Shown here: one piece after another, positions 35,116 to 44,825 of the stretch
Layout of the letters: each line of letters begins with the position of its first letter
How positions within the stretch are numbered: the first letter of the stretch is position 1
DNA from: Pseudoalteromonas luteoviolacea S2607
GTDB taxonomy: Bacteria > Pseudomonadota > Gammaproteobacteria > Enterobacterales > Alteromonadaceae
Assembly: GCF_001625575.1 (NCBI RefSeq)
Contig: NZ_AUXV01000056.1
Span: 186,001 to 250,000, forward strand
Length of the DNA stretch: 64,000 nucleotides
Direction: 5' to 3'
Translations under genes and position numbers: made by a program
The notes under the pieces: generated by a model
Told to the model about the DNA's origin: nothing
What the model saw: only the letters and a program-made list of their open reading frames with translations
Databases searched by the model: none

Positions 35116-36720
35116 ATGAAAAAGGTTAAAATAATACTATCTGCGCTTACGGCGATAAGCTCTTGCGCTTTTGCAAGCAGCAACACCGACGTGACGCCAA
35201 GTGTCGTCGGCGGGATTGAAACCCCAGCATATTCAAGACCATATCAAGTCGCACTACTAATGAATGGTAGACAAGGTTGCGGTGGTACACTCATTAGTCC
35301 AGACTGGGTATTGACCGCGGCACACTGCCTAGATAGTGCATCTACCGCCAGTCTTACGGTCCGTGTTGGCGCACATTCTATCAGTCGTGGTGACGGGCAG
35401 ACACTGCGTGTATCTCAGATTATCAATCATGAGCGTTGGCGTGGCGCAAATGGGATCCGTTCGGGTTACGATATTGCGTTACTAAAACTGGCGTCACCTG
35501 CACCCAATCAGTATACACCGGCTAAACTGCCTACCACTGCAATAGAATCCCAATACGCTAACGTTGGTAATTATGTCACTGTTTCGGGCTGGGGCCTCAC
35601 TTCAAATCGTGGACGACCTAGCGATGTATTAAGAGAAGCGGAGCTTCCTGTGATCAGCAATAGTAGTTGTAGTTCACTGCTTAACTTTTCTATTCCAGGC
35701 TCCGTCGTGTGTGGTGGTGGCGAAGGTGGCCGTTCAGCATGTAACGGCGACAGTGGTGGTCCATATGCAGTGAGAGTCGGTAATGACTTCTATAGTATCG
35801 GTACCGTCAGTTGGGGCATCGCATGTCAAGGTGCAACTGCATTTACACGTACCACCAGTTACCTAGATTGGATCAAGCAAAAAACAGGGATAGGCGACAA
35901 CCCTACTGACAACCCGCCTGTCGCTAACTTCACTTATTCAGTCAGTGGCACAGTCGCTAATTTCACTAACCAATCTACGGATGACAAGGGTATCACTCAG
36001 TATCAGTGGAATTTTGGTCAAGGTAACGCGACATCATCAGCTCAAAACCCAAGCTTCGATTATGCTACAGCTGGTAACTTCAATGTCACACTTACTGTTA
36101 CGGATACTAAAAACCAAACAAGTAGCACGTCAAAAGTTGTCAACATCGGCACGCCACCAGATTGTGCGCCTAGCTGGGACGCTCAAAAGAGTTATGCACC
36201 TGGTGAAAAAGTGTCATTCAATGGCACTGTATACGAGGCAATTTGGTGGTCACAAGGTGCTCAGCCAGACCTGTATAGCAATGTTTGGCGAAAAGGTAGA
36301 GACTGTGATGGCTCCTCAGATATAAAAGCAGACTTTGCGGTATCCACTAACGGGTTAAGTGTCTCATTACAAAACAACAGTACGGGTAGCACAGGCTCCA
36401 GCTGGAATTTTGGAGACGGTAAATCTAGCACTGAGAATTCACCGACCCATACTTACGCACAAGCTGGCCAATATACAATTGAGCTGCGTGTCAGTAACAG
36501 AGATGGCCAATCAGATACAATTAGCAAGACGGTTTCGGTGCGGGATGGTTCTACGGGCTGTAATGGGTTACCTACATGGTCAGCGACAGCAGTGTATTTA
36601 AAAGGTGATCGAGTCGCACATGCTGGAAATATCTATGAGGCTAATTGGTGGGTTCAGGGTGAAAACCCTTCTGAGTCCGGCCAATGGGGGCCGTGGAAAA
36701 AACTCGGCACTTGTAACTAA
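35116..36720 (+). CDS. secreted trypsin-like serine protease with PKD and chitin-binding modules
   Basis: A 534-residue protein; the ATG at 35116 is chosen because AAGGAAAG precedes it and a signal peptide follows (MKKVKIILSALTAISSCAFA), while the upstream TTG has neither. The S1 domain has VVGG at the activation cleavage site, TAAHC, YDIALLKL and GDSGGP, so the triad is complete. Then come PKD domain 1 (QYQWNFGQG), CBM5/12 module 1 (YAPGEKVSFNG...WWSQG), PKD domain 2 (SWNFGDGKSS) and CBM5/12 module 2 (YLKGDRVAHAG...WWVQG...LGTC). This suggests proteolysis while bound to chitin. Confidence 0.92.
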   Translation: MKKVKIILSALTAISSCAFASSNTDVTPSVVGGIETPAYSRPYQVALLMNGRQGCGGTLISPDWVLTAAHCLDSASTASLTVRVGAHSISRGDGQTLRVSQIINHERWRGANGIRSGYDIALLKLASPAPNQYTPAKLPTTAIESQYANVGNYVTVSGWGLTSNRGRPSDVLREAELPVISNSSCSSLLNFSIPGSVVCGGGEGGRSACNGDSGGPYAVRVGNDFYSIGTVSWGIACQGATAFTRTTSYLDWIKQKTGIGDNPTDNPPVANFTYSVSGTVANFTNQSTDDKGITQYQWNFGQGNATSSAQNPSFDYATAGNFNVTLTVTDTKNQTSSTSKVVNIGTPPDCAPSWDAQKSYAPGEKVSFNGTVYEAIWWSQGAQPDLYSNVWRKGRDCDGSSDIKADFAVSTNGLSVSLQNNSTGSTGSSWNFGDGKSSTENSPTHTYAQAGQYTIELRVSNRDGQSDTISKTVSVRDGSTGCNGLPTWSATAVYLKGDRVAHAGNIYEANWWVQGENPSESGQWGPWKKLGTCN

Positions 36721-36808
36721 TATGAGTACAAATTAGCGATTGAGGACTTTTCAATCCCATCAGTCCCATGTAACCTAAGGTAAATTAAGAAGATAGCACT
36801 TTTGGTAT

Positions 36809-38008
36809 ATGGGACTGAATCAAGAAGACAAAACTGAGCTGACGCGACTAGGTGAAAGGATCCAAAAAACATTTATCGCAGTGCGTTCTAGCCTCTGTGA
36901 ACAAGCTAGCACCATCGGAGGGTTTTCAAGATTACTGGACTACAACCGTTCTAATAGCCAACGGTTTTTTGCTGCATGTAAAGCTAGCAACGGGCTTGAC
37001 GTTCTGATTGAACTACCTGGAACGCAAGCTTTATCGCTTCTAATCGAAAAGCTAGCCCCTCACTTACCACCGTCATTAATAAGCCAATTAAGACAAGTTG
37101 TTCATCTGTTTGCTCAGTACCTTAAACAGCATGCGAAAAGTCATGCGCAATTAAAGCGCTTAATCTCTGACGAAATAAAAACCCCTCGTGCGCACCCTCA
37201 GGAACAGGATAAAAAAGCACAGCTTTATTATGCAGCCAAAACGCTTTTAAAGTTCAGCGTCGACGAGGTATTTTGTATTTACATTTTGCGTCAAAATAAG
37301 AGCGACCCGAATTTTTTGCAAGAAACTGCATTGATTAGTAAATCTGGGATTAAACGAGAGGCCGGCGCAGTACCATTTGTCCAATTTTATACTCACCCCC
37401 ACCCTGAAAACTTTGAATCGCCAACAAACATTACCCGTGACAGTAAACTCGAGTCACAGGCGTTTACGCTTGGCGTTTCTAAAGAATATTCGACAAACGG
37501 GTTTTTAGAATCATTTAGTACCTACTCCCCTAGTAATTCTGGCCTCGTGTTCGACCCGCTTCCAACACATGATTGCAATGTCACATTTGTATTTAATAAC
37601 CCAGATGAAGTGGTCAACCCATTGAACCAAAATAGTCCTTGCAGCTCTACAAGCCTCTCCATTAAAAACCCTGTTAAGAAGCTTACTATGTTAGTTCTAC
37701 TTGAAAAGCAGATTGATCGTTGTAGTACCGTGAACATTGGTTGCTATCACAACAATCAAAAGGTTGAGGAAGGTAAACTTAGAGCCAGTGACATGTGGAC
37801 CGAACGCTTTCCAGAGTTTCCAAACTTAAACGTCACCTCGCTAGAAAATAACTTTGCACACAGCAAATTGGAACAAAGCCAAATGAAAAAACTACAATAT
37901 TTATTAGACGTGAGTAATACAGATGCTCAAGATTTTATCTGTTACGCGACCCATGTCGATTTTCCGATTTGGTCAAGTACGTACAGAATTTACTTTGAGC
38001 ACCAGTGA
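36809..38008 (+). CDS. hypothetical protein, family not recognised
   Basis: A 399-residue soluble protein without signal peptide or membrane helix. The N-terminal third is helical and includes ASTIGGFSRLLDYNRSNSQRF, similar in style to a helix-turn-helix region, followed by LIELPGTQALSLLIEKL. The C-terminal two thirds are mixed and rich in Asn, Ser and Phe (VTFVFNNPDEVVNPLN). A DNA-binding role is a guess. Its stop lies against the stop of the photolyase-related gene on the opposite strand with no gap. Confidence 0.6.
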   Translation: MGLNQEDKTELTRLGERIQKTFIAVRSSLCEQASTIGGFSRLLDYNRSNSQRFFAACKASNGLDVLIELPGTQALSLLIEKLAPHLPPSLISQLRQVVHLFAQYLKQHAKSHAQLKRLISDEIKTPRAHPQEQDKKAQLYYAAKTLLKFSVDEVFCIYILRQNKSDPNFLQETALISKSGIKREAGAVPFVQFYTHPHPENFESPTNITRDSKLESQAFTLGVSKEYSTNGFLESFSTYSPSNSGLVFDPLPTHDCNVTFVFNNPDEVVNPLNQNSPCSSTSLSIKNPVKKLTMLVLLEKQIDRCSTVNIGCYHNNQKVEEGKLRASDMWTERFPEFPNLNVTSLENNFAHSKLEQSQMKKLQYLLDVSNTDAQDFICYATHVDFPIWSSTYRIYFEHQ

Positions 38009-39580
38009 TCACAAATCTGCCAAAGAATTTAGATAAGTCATTGCCCTCGAGAGAGTTTTCTCTCTTTGCTCTGGCAGCTTTTTGTTCCAGCTTGAATAGA
38101 TCATCTTATTGCGAGGATTTTTAGAAAACGCTGCTTCATGCCTTGTCATAAAATGCCAATACATAGAATTCATAGGGCACGCATTTTGGCTATCAACGGA
38201 TTTAATGTCATAGTGACACGAACTGCAGTAATCACTCATTTTGTTGATGTAGTTACCACTCGCAGCATACGCTTTAGAACCTACAATACCGCCATCAGCA
38301 AACTGGCTCATACCTCTCGTATTGGGCATTTCCACCCATTCAATGGCATCAATGTACACTCCTAAATACCAGTCATCGACTTGCCTCGGGTCGATACCAG
38401 CTATCAAACAAAAGTTACCTGTCACCATAAGCCTTTGAATATGATGAGCGTAGGCGTAATCTAAGGATTGCCGAATAGCGTGTTTTTGACAGTTCATTTT
38501 TGTCTCACCGGTCCAGAACCAATCCGGTAATTCACGTTCAGCCCCTAACGTATTTAACTGACCATACTCTGGCATGTTTACCCAATAGATGCCCCGCACA
38601 AACTCCCGCCAACCGATAATCTGGCGAACAAACCCCTCAATTTGTGCGATATCGACTTCATCAGTATGGTCATAATAATAACCAATGACTGTCTCCACGA
38701 CATAGGCTGGACTGATGATCTTGCTATTTAATGCAAAAGAAAGCCGAGAATGATACAAACTCCATTGCTTTTTTGTGTACATATCGTCAGCGTTACATGT
38801 CATCGCATCTTGAAAAAAGCCGAACTTCGACAACTGAGTTTTACAAAATGCCAAAACTAACTCTCTTGCTTGTACTCTATTAATAGGCCATAAAAGCTGT
38901 TCGTGATATGTGCCAAAAGTACTAACATTGTGCCGCTCGAGCCTTTCTTTTATCTCACTTACATCATTCGCAAACACAAGCGGCTCTGGCACTTCTGACA
39001 AATCTTTTTGCTTCAACTTATTGCGGTTTTTACTATCAAAGTTCCACTCACCGCCAAGGGGACGTTCGCCCTCCATCAAAACATTAAACCTAGTGCGCAT
39101 TTTTCTATAAAACGCCTCTAATCGATGCTTTTTACCCGCTTTAAAATAGTTGCCCAACTCACTATCTGACAGGTAAAAATGTTCAGTTTCATATGCATTG
39201 CAGTCAATATTGAGTTTGTTTCGAAATTCACTTAATTGAGAGCGAAGCCTATATTCGTCTGGTAACTGATATTCAAATAACGCTACGTTATGCTTCTCGA
39301 TTAGACTATTGAGTAACTCAGGCAGCTGCGTGTAACCCTTTGTATCATCCAAAGTCAAATAAGAAACCTTATGTCCAGCTTTCATCAACGCTTGACTGAA
39401 TGCCTGCATCGCTGCAAAAAACGCACACACCTTTTGAACATGGTGCTTTACATAACTCGTCTCTTGATACAACTCAGCGATTACATAAAGTGTGTCTTCA
39501 TTTTTACTTGCGTACCAAGAATGACTGGCATTCAACTGGTCGCCTAAGATAAGCCTAAGCGTTTTATACTCATCTGCCAT
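38009..39580 (-). CDS. photolyase-related FeS protein (CryPro / FeS-BCP group)
   Basis: A 523-residue protein of the cryptochrome/photolyase-related family. It begins YKTLRLILGDQLNASHSW, the group's signature, and ends with FAD-binding helices. A Cys cluster YCSSCHYDIKSVDSQNACPM near residues 450-475 (plus an upstream Cys, for example in MNCQKH) fits the [4Fe-4S] site of FeS-type bacterial (6-4) photolyases. The likely role is light-driven repair of (6-4) photoproducts or blue-light sensing. Last gene of the operon, starting three bases after DUF2256. Confidence 0.9.
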   Translation of the reverse strand: MADEYKTLRLILGDQLNASHSWYASKNEDTLYVIAELYQETSYVKHHVQKVCAFFAAMQAFSQALMKAGHKVSYLTLDDTKGYTQLPELLNSLIEKHNVALFEYQLPDEYRLRSQLSEFRNKLNIDCNAYETEHFYLSDSELGNYFKAGKKHRLEAFYRKMRTRFNVLMEGERPLGGEWNFDSKNRNKLKQKDLSEVPEPLVFANDVSEIKERLERHNVSTFGTYHEQLLWPINRVQARELVLAFCKTQLSKFGFFQDAMTCNADDMYTKKQWSLYHSRLSFALNSKIISPAYVVETVIGYYYDHTDEVDIAQIEGFVRQIIGWREFVRGIYWVNMPEYGQLNTLGAERELPDWFWTGETKMNCQKHAIRQSLDYAYAHHIQRLMVTGNFCLIAGIDPRQVDDWYLGVYIDAIEWVEMPNTRGMSQFADGGIVGSKAYAASGNYINKMSDYCSSCHYDIKSVDSQNACPMNSMYWHFMTRHEAAFSKNPRNKMIYSSWNKKLPEQREKTLSRAMTYLNSLADL

Positions 39581-39583
39581 TTT

Positions 39584-39730
39584 CTAGTTTGCCCCTTTTT
39601 TACTGTTCCCTGCACAACGCTTAGAACAATATTTCACGTTTTCCCAATCTCTTTGCCACTTTTTTCTCCATGAAAACGGCCTTTGACAACAAACACATAT
39701 TTTTGTCGGTAGTTTAAGCTTTTTATGCAT
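39584..39730 (-). CDS. DUF2256 small zinc-ribbon-like protein
   Basis: A 48-residue protein read directly from the sequence, too short for usual length cut-offs. It has ICVCCQRPFSWRKKW and VKYCSKRCAG, giving CxxC(x)n-CxxxC Cys pairs around a Trp-rich segment, the DUF2256 pattern. It lies between two photolyase genes with gaps of 3 and 5 bases, and this family is known for sitting next to photolyase genes. Probably metal-binding; role in photorepair is inferred from context. Confidence 0.88.
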   Translation of the reverse strand: MHKKLKLPTKICVCCQRPFSWRKKWQRDWENVKYCSKRCAGNSKKGAN

Positions 39731-39735
39731 CGCAA

Positions 39736-41184
39736 TTACCTAACATGAATTGCAAGCACGCGCTTTGCCTCGCTGATTACATCATCACGCTTTTTCCACT
39801 GCCAAAGTAATGTTTGGGCTTTTGAATAGCTCTCTTTTAGATCCACAACTGGTAAGGGGTAATCGACGCCAAGTTCAATGCCATACATCATCTGCTCCAT
39901 CTCAGTCAGCGTCCACGGGCTGTGTACCAGCGGCGCAGGTATGTCCGATAGCTCAGGAACCCACTTTTTAACGAAGTGGCCATCAGGGTCTTTGTCCTCG
40001 CCTTGTTTTACAGGGTTATAGATTCGAATTGTATTGATGCCAGTAACACCTGCTTGCATTTGAAATTGGCTGTAATGTATCCCAGGTTCAAAATCTAGAA
40101 ATAACCTCGCCAAATGGGCAACCCCCGCGCGCCAATCCAGCTCTAAATGATGACACAAGAAACTCACTAGCATCGCGCGCATACGAAAATTTAGGTAACC
40201 AGTTGCTATCAAGCTTCTCATACAGGCATCAACCATTGGGACCCCAGTATTACCGCTTTTCCATGCTTCAAGCCTCTCATGCTCTGCTTTCCCTGTGACT
40301 CTAGGCATATTTTCATAAGCTCGATTGACACATCTGAACTCCATGTCACACTCACTTTCAAATTTTTGAATAAAATGGCAATGCCAGTGGAGCCTTGAAG
40401 TAAAAGCAATAAGTGTTTTACGCCAATATGGCTTTTTCCAGTTTTTGAGTACTTCTTGATAGACTTGCCGTAGACTCAAATTTCCCCAAGCGAGATAGGT
40501 TGAAAGCCGAGAGCAATGCTCTACAGCCTTTTCTGGACTCGACAGAGAATACGCATATTCCTTACCCCTATTTTCAAAAAAAGACGTTAAAACCTGTCGC
40601 CCAATCCCTTCCCCTCCTGTTTGAAACACGCTATTTGTTTGTACGCGAATAAAAAAATCCAAACCGACATGATTATTAAATCTATGCGTTTCATTGAAAA
40701 AATTCACTTGTTGGATATCCACATCAAGTACTGAATCACGCATCGTTTTTTGCCAATTTTTGTCCCAATTGGTTCTAGCGCGAAGCCCCCTAACTACAGC
40801 ACCTTGTGGGAACTCATGCCAGACAATACCTTTTGACTCACACCATGTTGCAACCTGTTTGTCTCGCTCAAATGTATACGAAAGGCCAATTTCTTGATGA
40901 CTAAAAACCTTATTAATGCCCACAGATGTTTGAATTTGCTCTAATACTGCCAAGCACTCTCCATATGCACAATAAAGCGCACCATCAGGCAACCTCGACT
41001 TAATATCAAGCAACGACTGTGCGATAAACTGAAAGTGTCGCATTGATGAGTGCTTGTCACGTAGGGCAATAGGTTCAAAACAATAGAAAAGGAGAACGGG
41101 TTCCTCATGTTGCACGGCGCTAAATAATGCTTGGTGATCAGTCAATCTAAGATCTCTTTTCAACCAGACAATATTTACGGGCAC
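39736..41184 (-). CDS. cryptochrome/photolyase family protein
   Basis: About 482 residues. The N-terminal photolyase Rossmann domain starts PVNIVWLKRDLRLTDHQAL; the FAD domain has GNTGVPMVDACMRSL, FRMRAMLVSFLCHHL and FQMQAGVTGINTIRIYNP. The last segment differs from standard class-I photolyases (GNWQW...FNP), so it belongs to a separate subgroup. The start is taken as GTG at 41184: the upstream in-frame start at 41235 would overlap the DASH gene by 47 bases, and AGAGG precedes the GTG. Repair or photoreceptor function cannot be separated by sequence alone. Confidence 0.88.
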   Translation of the reverse strand: MPVNIVWLKRDLRLTDHQALFSAVQHEEPVLLFYCFEPIALRDKHSSMRHFQFIAQSLLDIKSRLPDGALYCAYGECLAVLEQIQTSVGINKVFSHQEIGLSYTFERDKQVATWCESKGIVWHEFPQGAVVRGLRARTNWDKNWQKTMRDSVLDVDIQQVNFFNETHRFNNHVGLDFFIRVQTNSVFQTGGEGIGRQVLTSFFENRGKEYAYSLSSPEKAVEHCSRLSTYLAWGNLSLRQVYQEVLKNWKKPYWRKTLIAFTSRLHWHCHFIQKFESECDMEFRCVNRAYENMPRVTGKAEHERLEAWKSGNTGVPMVDACMRSLIATGYLNFRMRAMLVSFLCHHLELDWRAGVAHLARLFLDFEPGIHYSQFQMQAGVTGINTIRIYNPVKQGEDKDPDGHFVKKWVPELSDIPAPLVHSPWTLTEMEQMMYGIELGVDYPLPVVDLKESYSKAQTLLWQWKKRDDVISEAKRVLAIHVR

Positions 41185-41188
41185 GACA

Positions 41189-42511
41189 TTAAACCTCTTG
41201 AGGCCAGTCGACCATATCGACTTCCATATTAACACTAGGGTTATTGATTAACCACTTGCGAACGAACTCTCCTTCTGGGTCGTACATTGCTGTTTGCTTG
41301 TCGATATTAAAGTGTCTTCCCCCTCTTGGGTCATCACCCACCCCCGCAATGTATTGCCAATTCCCCCAATTGGAGGCGACATCATGATCTATGAGCTGTT
41401 GTTGGAAATATGCAGCGCCATATCTCCAATCTATTTGCAGTTCATTGACTAAACAGCTGGCTACTATTTGCCGGCCACGGTTCGACATAAATCCCGTCGC
41501 GTTTAACTCTCTCATTAATGCATTTACCAATGGGTAGTAAGTTTCTCCATGACACCAGCTTAAAAATCGCTGCGGATAGTACGTGGTCAGAGGGCGCTTA
41601 CCCACCTCCCCAGAAAACTCGAACAACTTGCTCCCTTTCATCATCGCTTTATGGTGAAAAAACTCTCTCCACAATAACTCAAAAAATATCCAATATGTTG
41701 AGTCATTAGCACCGTGTATTTGTTCGAAACGTTTTAAACGCGCGACTATTTGCCTGGGAGATATGTTGCCCGACGCTAGGTATGGGCTAAACTTGGTGGA
41801 GTTGTCGTAACCGTCTAACTCATTACGCGTTTCTTTATATCGTAAAGCTGCATTTGATTGAAAATATCTTTCTATCAAACAATGCGCTTGCAATTCGCCT
41901 CCTCGAAAGGCAGCTTTGTGTTGCAATCCACTTGTTTCTTCGTTCAAGTCCCACTGCTCAAGACTAACCGCACTGCTATTTATTGGCATAGGAAGCGTAT
42001 CAGAGAGCGCACTGTCAACTGGCTCATACACCAAAGTATGCGCAGTTTTCTTACGAAACTTAGAAAACGACCCGCTCAGCGCATTACTTTCAATTTGTTT
42101 GCTACCAAACAGTAGATTATTGTTTTGGCATATAAAACGTACTTCAGGCAGCTGCGCTTTTAAGCTTGATAGGCTTTGCCTCTCTTGTAACCCGCTTGAG
42201 TATTGGCAACCAATTACGTCAACATCAAAAGTGCTTACCAGTTTTTTTAAAACAGCCTTTGTATCACCACGTAAAACAAGTAACTCGTAACCAAGCTGCT
42301 GCAACTGCTCTGATAGGTCCAGCAAGGACTCTTTTATAAACCGTAATTTACTCACACCTAGCTGTGCGTGATTGTAGTTAGTCGGTTTTAGTAAGCTTTC
42401 ATCTAAAACAAAAACAAACAATATCTTGTCACATGCGTACAATGTAGCATTTAACGTAATATTGTCATTGATACGCAGATCTTCCGTGAACCAATAGAGA
42501 GCTGTTTTCAT
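41189..42511 (-). CDS. DASH-type cryptochrome
   Basis: A 440-residue protein starting KTALYWFTEDLRINDNITL. The FAD domain contains FMSNRGRQIVASCLVNEL and the DASH signature GNWQYIAGVGDDPRGGRHFN. DASH proteins repair cyclobutane dimers in single-stranded DNA and may signal. First gene of the four-gene photolyase operon; the next gene starts four bases after its stop. Confidence 0.93.
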   Translation of the reverse strand: MKTALYWFTEDLRINDNITLNATLYACDKILFVFVLDESLLKPTNYNHAQLGVSKLRFIKESLLDLSEQLQQLGYELLVLRGDTKAVLKKLVSTFDVDVIGCQYSSGLQERQSLSSLKAQLPEVRFICQNNNLLFGSKQIESNALSGSFSKFRKKTAHTLVYEPVDSALSDTLPMPINSSAVSLEQWDLNEETSGLQHKAAFRGGELQAHCLIERYFQSNAALRYKETRNELDGYDNSTKFSPYLASGNISPRQIVARLKRFEQIHGANDSTYWIFFELLWREFFHHKAMMKGSKLFEFSGEVGKRPLTTYYPQRFLSWCHGETYYPLVNALMRELNATGFMSNRGRQIVASCLVNELQIDWRYGAAYFQQQLIDHDVASNWGNWQYIAGVGDDPRGGRHFNIDKQTAMYDPEGEFVRKWLINNPSVNMEVDMVDWPQEV

Positions 42512-42620
42512 CGTGTCTTAATACCCATTCGATAACGCTATTAAACAATGCTCAATACGTAGGAAGTAAGTATTTAGATTAGCGATAGATAAAAATTAGA
42601 AAGGCGTGTTTAGATTTTGA

Positions 42621-42650
42621 ATGCCAATGTATGTGTTTATACATTGGCAT
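42621..42650. terminator. perfect hairpin downstream of pyrF
   Basis: A 12-bp perfect stem ATGCCAATGTAT / ATACATTGGCAT with a 6-base loop, 16 bases past the pyrF stop. No T-run on the minus strand, so termination is not certain. Confidence 0.5.
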
Positions 42651-42665
42651 GAATTGAAATGACAA

Positions 42666-43370
42666 TTAAGCAATGCTTGAGTTGATAGCTCTGAGTGCCT
42701 GCGCAGGATCGTCTGCTTTAGTTATTGGGCGACCAATAACTAAATAATCACTCCCAGCTGCAATTGCTTTTTCTGGGGTCATAATACGTTTCTGGTCTCC
42801 AGCATCACTGCCAGCAGGTCTTATGCCCGGTGTAATTAACTTAAACGCATCACCCAGCTCTGCTTTTAAAGATTCTGCTTCTTGTGCAGAGCAAACCACG
42901 CCGTCTAAACCAGACTCTTTTGCAAGTTTAGCCAAATACAAAACTTGTTCTTGCGGTGTTTTCTCTACACCCAGCTTACTTAATTGTGCTTGATCCATAC
43001 TTGTCAGAACAGTCACTGCAATCAAAAGAGGCGCTTTGTCACCGTACTGTGCTAAGGCTTCTTTCGCCTTTGACATCATTTCTGTTCCGCCACTAGCATG
43101 CACATTCACCATCCATACACCTAATTCAGCAGCCGCTGTTACCGCTTTTGCTACCGTGTTCGGAATATCGTGGAATTTAAGGTCTAGAAATACATCAAAC
43201 CCAAGATCGACAAGTTTTTTAACGAATTGAGGCCCAAAGTAGGTAAACATTTCTTTGCCAACTTTAAGACGACACTCATTCGGAGACAGTTGAGAAACAA
43301 ATTCTAATGCCGCACTTTCGTCATCATAGTCCAACGCAATTAGCACTTTTTTTAGTTCAATGTTTGACAT
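42666..43370 (-). CDS. pyrF: orotidine 5'-phosphate decarboxylase
   Basis: A 234-residue enzyme forming UMP from OMP. The catalytic Lys/Asp set is in FLDLKFHDIPNTV; TPGIRP and DYLVIGRPIT bind phosphate. The ATG at 43370 has AAGGTAATT upstream; an in-frame TTG at 43391 is rejected. It is the end of the conserved ihfB-lapAB-pyrF group. Confidence 0.96.
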   Translation of the reverse strand: MSNIELKKVLIALDYDDESAALEFVSQLSPNECRLKVGKEMFTYFGPQFVKKLVDLGFDVFLDLKFHDIPNTVAKAVTAAAELGVWMVNVHASGGTEMMSKAKEALAQYGDKAPLLIAVTVLTSMDQAQLSKLGVEKTPQEQVLYLAKLAKESGLDGVVCSAQEAESLKAELGDAFKLITPGIRPAGSDAGDQKRIMTPEKAIAAGSDYLVIGRPITKADDPAQALRAINSSIA

Positions 43371-43407
43371 AATTACCTTACTTTTATTCAAAAAGAATCA
43401 AGAAAAT

Positions 43408-44544
43408 CTAGTATCCATCTAAACCACGATTTGGAACGACTGACTCCCATGTTTTGCAAGATGGGCACAACCAGTATAGTTTATGGCTAGTAAAGCCACA
43501 TTTATGGCATTGGTAGTCAGGTTTTGTCGCGATATACGAAGTTACCAGGTGATCAATCTCACCCAGCACGTCCTGTATTTTTGCGTTTTTAGTACTTAAC
43601 AATTGCAGTAAGTAACTAAAGCCTCTAATAGATGGCTCTCTCTTTAAGCTATCTGTTAGAAACTCTATTGCTGTCGCAGTTTTACCGGCCTCAATCAAAC
43701 CTTGGCAGTGTTTAATTTTAATCGTGACACCACTATTTGGTAGCAGCTCTTCAATTAACTCATAATATTCCAATGCGATATTGAGGGATTTATAACAAGT
43801 TTGTAGGTCATTGATTATTAGAGGTGCTATTTGAGGATATTCTGAGAGTAGTTTTCGCCAATAGTAAATTGCTTTAACATTGTCTTGACGGTTAAAAGCA
43901 TCTAACCCTAGCTCATACAGTGGTCTAATTGCTTGATGATTTAACTTGGTTGCTTTGTCCAACAACAAAATATCGTTTGACTCCAACGCAGACTCACAAT
44001 AAAAATTCGCAATAGCAGAGCAACTATTTTTATCTATAAACAAGTCGGAGTAGGCTTCATACATATTAATGCCTTTCTCCCAATCCCTTGTTTGAGAGTA
44101 CAACTGAATAATTGGCTCTCTTGCATCTTCAAAACCGGCTTTAATCAATACGACGAGGTTTAACTCTGCACTGTCTAACAATCCGGCCATCACATAATCC
44201 TGCGCCAATTCAAGTCGGCAAGATTTCACCAACTCGGTATCAAGATTCGGTTGTTCAATTAATAGTTCATGGATTTTAATTGCTCTATCCAACTCCCCTC
44301 TCTTTCTAAACAGAGTAGCGAGTGTCAAATAGTGTTCAACGGAGTCAGCTGAAACTTCTAGCAGCTGAATTAAGTGTTCAAGACCTTGATCTTCTTCACG
44401 ATCGAGAAGAAACTTTAGTCCCTTACTATATTCTGATGTGATTTTTCTATTTTGCTCATGCGCTAAATTCTTAGCACTATTTTTACCCATTACATAGCCG
44501 TAAGCCGCAGCAACAGGAAGCAACAAGAACAAAAGCTCTATCAT
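43408..44544 (-). CDS. lapB: lipopolysaccharide assembly protein B
   Basis: A 378-residue protein with an N-terminal membrane anchor (MIELLFLLLPVAAAYGYVMG), a series of TPR units, and a C-terminal rubredoxin-like zinc site with CHKCG and CPSCK. It links LpxC degradation by FtsH to LPS supply. It overlaps lapA by four bases. Confidence 0.94.
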   Translation of the reverse strand: MIELLFLLLPVAAAYGYVMGKNSAKNLAHEQNRKITSEYSKGLKFLLDREEDQGLEHLIQLLEVSADSVEHYLTLATLFRKRGELDRAIKIHELLIEQPNLDTELVKSCRLELAQDYVMAGLLDSAELNLVVLIKAGFEDAREPIIQLYSQTRDWEKGINMYEAYSDLFIDKNSCSAIANFYCESALESNDILLLDKATKLNHQAIRPLYELGLDAFNRQDNVKAIYYWRKLLSEYPQIAPLIINDLQTCYKSLNIALEYYELIEELLPNSGVTIKIKHCQGLIEAGKTATAIEFLTDSLKREPSIRGFSYLLQLLSTKNAKIQDVLGEIDHLVTSYIATKPDYQCHKCGFTSHKLYWLCPSCKTWESVVPNRGLDGY

Positions 44545-44825
44545 GACTGGTTTTGATTTTTAGTCAGTAGTAAGTTGTTTGCCTTATGTAATTGACGATT
44601 TTTTTGTTTAAGCCTTACCAAAGATAAAAGGTTAATCAAAAGTCCTACCAAAATACCAGTAAAAAGACATAAGCTTAATAGTGTCGCCAACGGCATTTCA
44701 GCACTTGCAACAATAAAGTTGACCTCTACAAGGTTTGGATTTTGTGTACCAACAACAAAAGCCACCAACAGCAACACTAACAACAGTCCTTTTTTTACAA
44801 CTCGAACCAAACTAGGTTTCTCCAA
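44541..44825 (-). CDS. lapA: lipopolysaccharide assembly protein A
   Basis: A 94-residue protein with two transmembrane helices (GLLLVLLLVAFVVGTQNPN and MPLATLLSLCLFTGILVGLLI, in part) and a basic cytoplasmic tail. It is encoded directly after ihfB and overlaps lapB, the standard order in gammaproteobacteria. Confidence 0.92.
   Translation of the reverse strand: MEKPSLVRVVKKGLLLVLLLVAFVVGTQNPNLVEVNFIVASAEMPLATLLSLCLFTGILVGLLINLLSLVRLKQKNRQLHKANNLLLTKNQNQS

Noticed and set aside
39736..41235. Longer start for the second photolyase at 41235
   Set aside because: The extra 17 residues overlap the DASH gene and are not photolyase-like; the GTG at 41184 has a better position.
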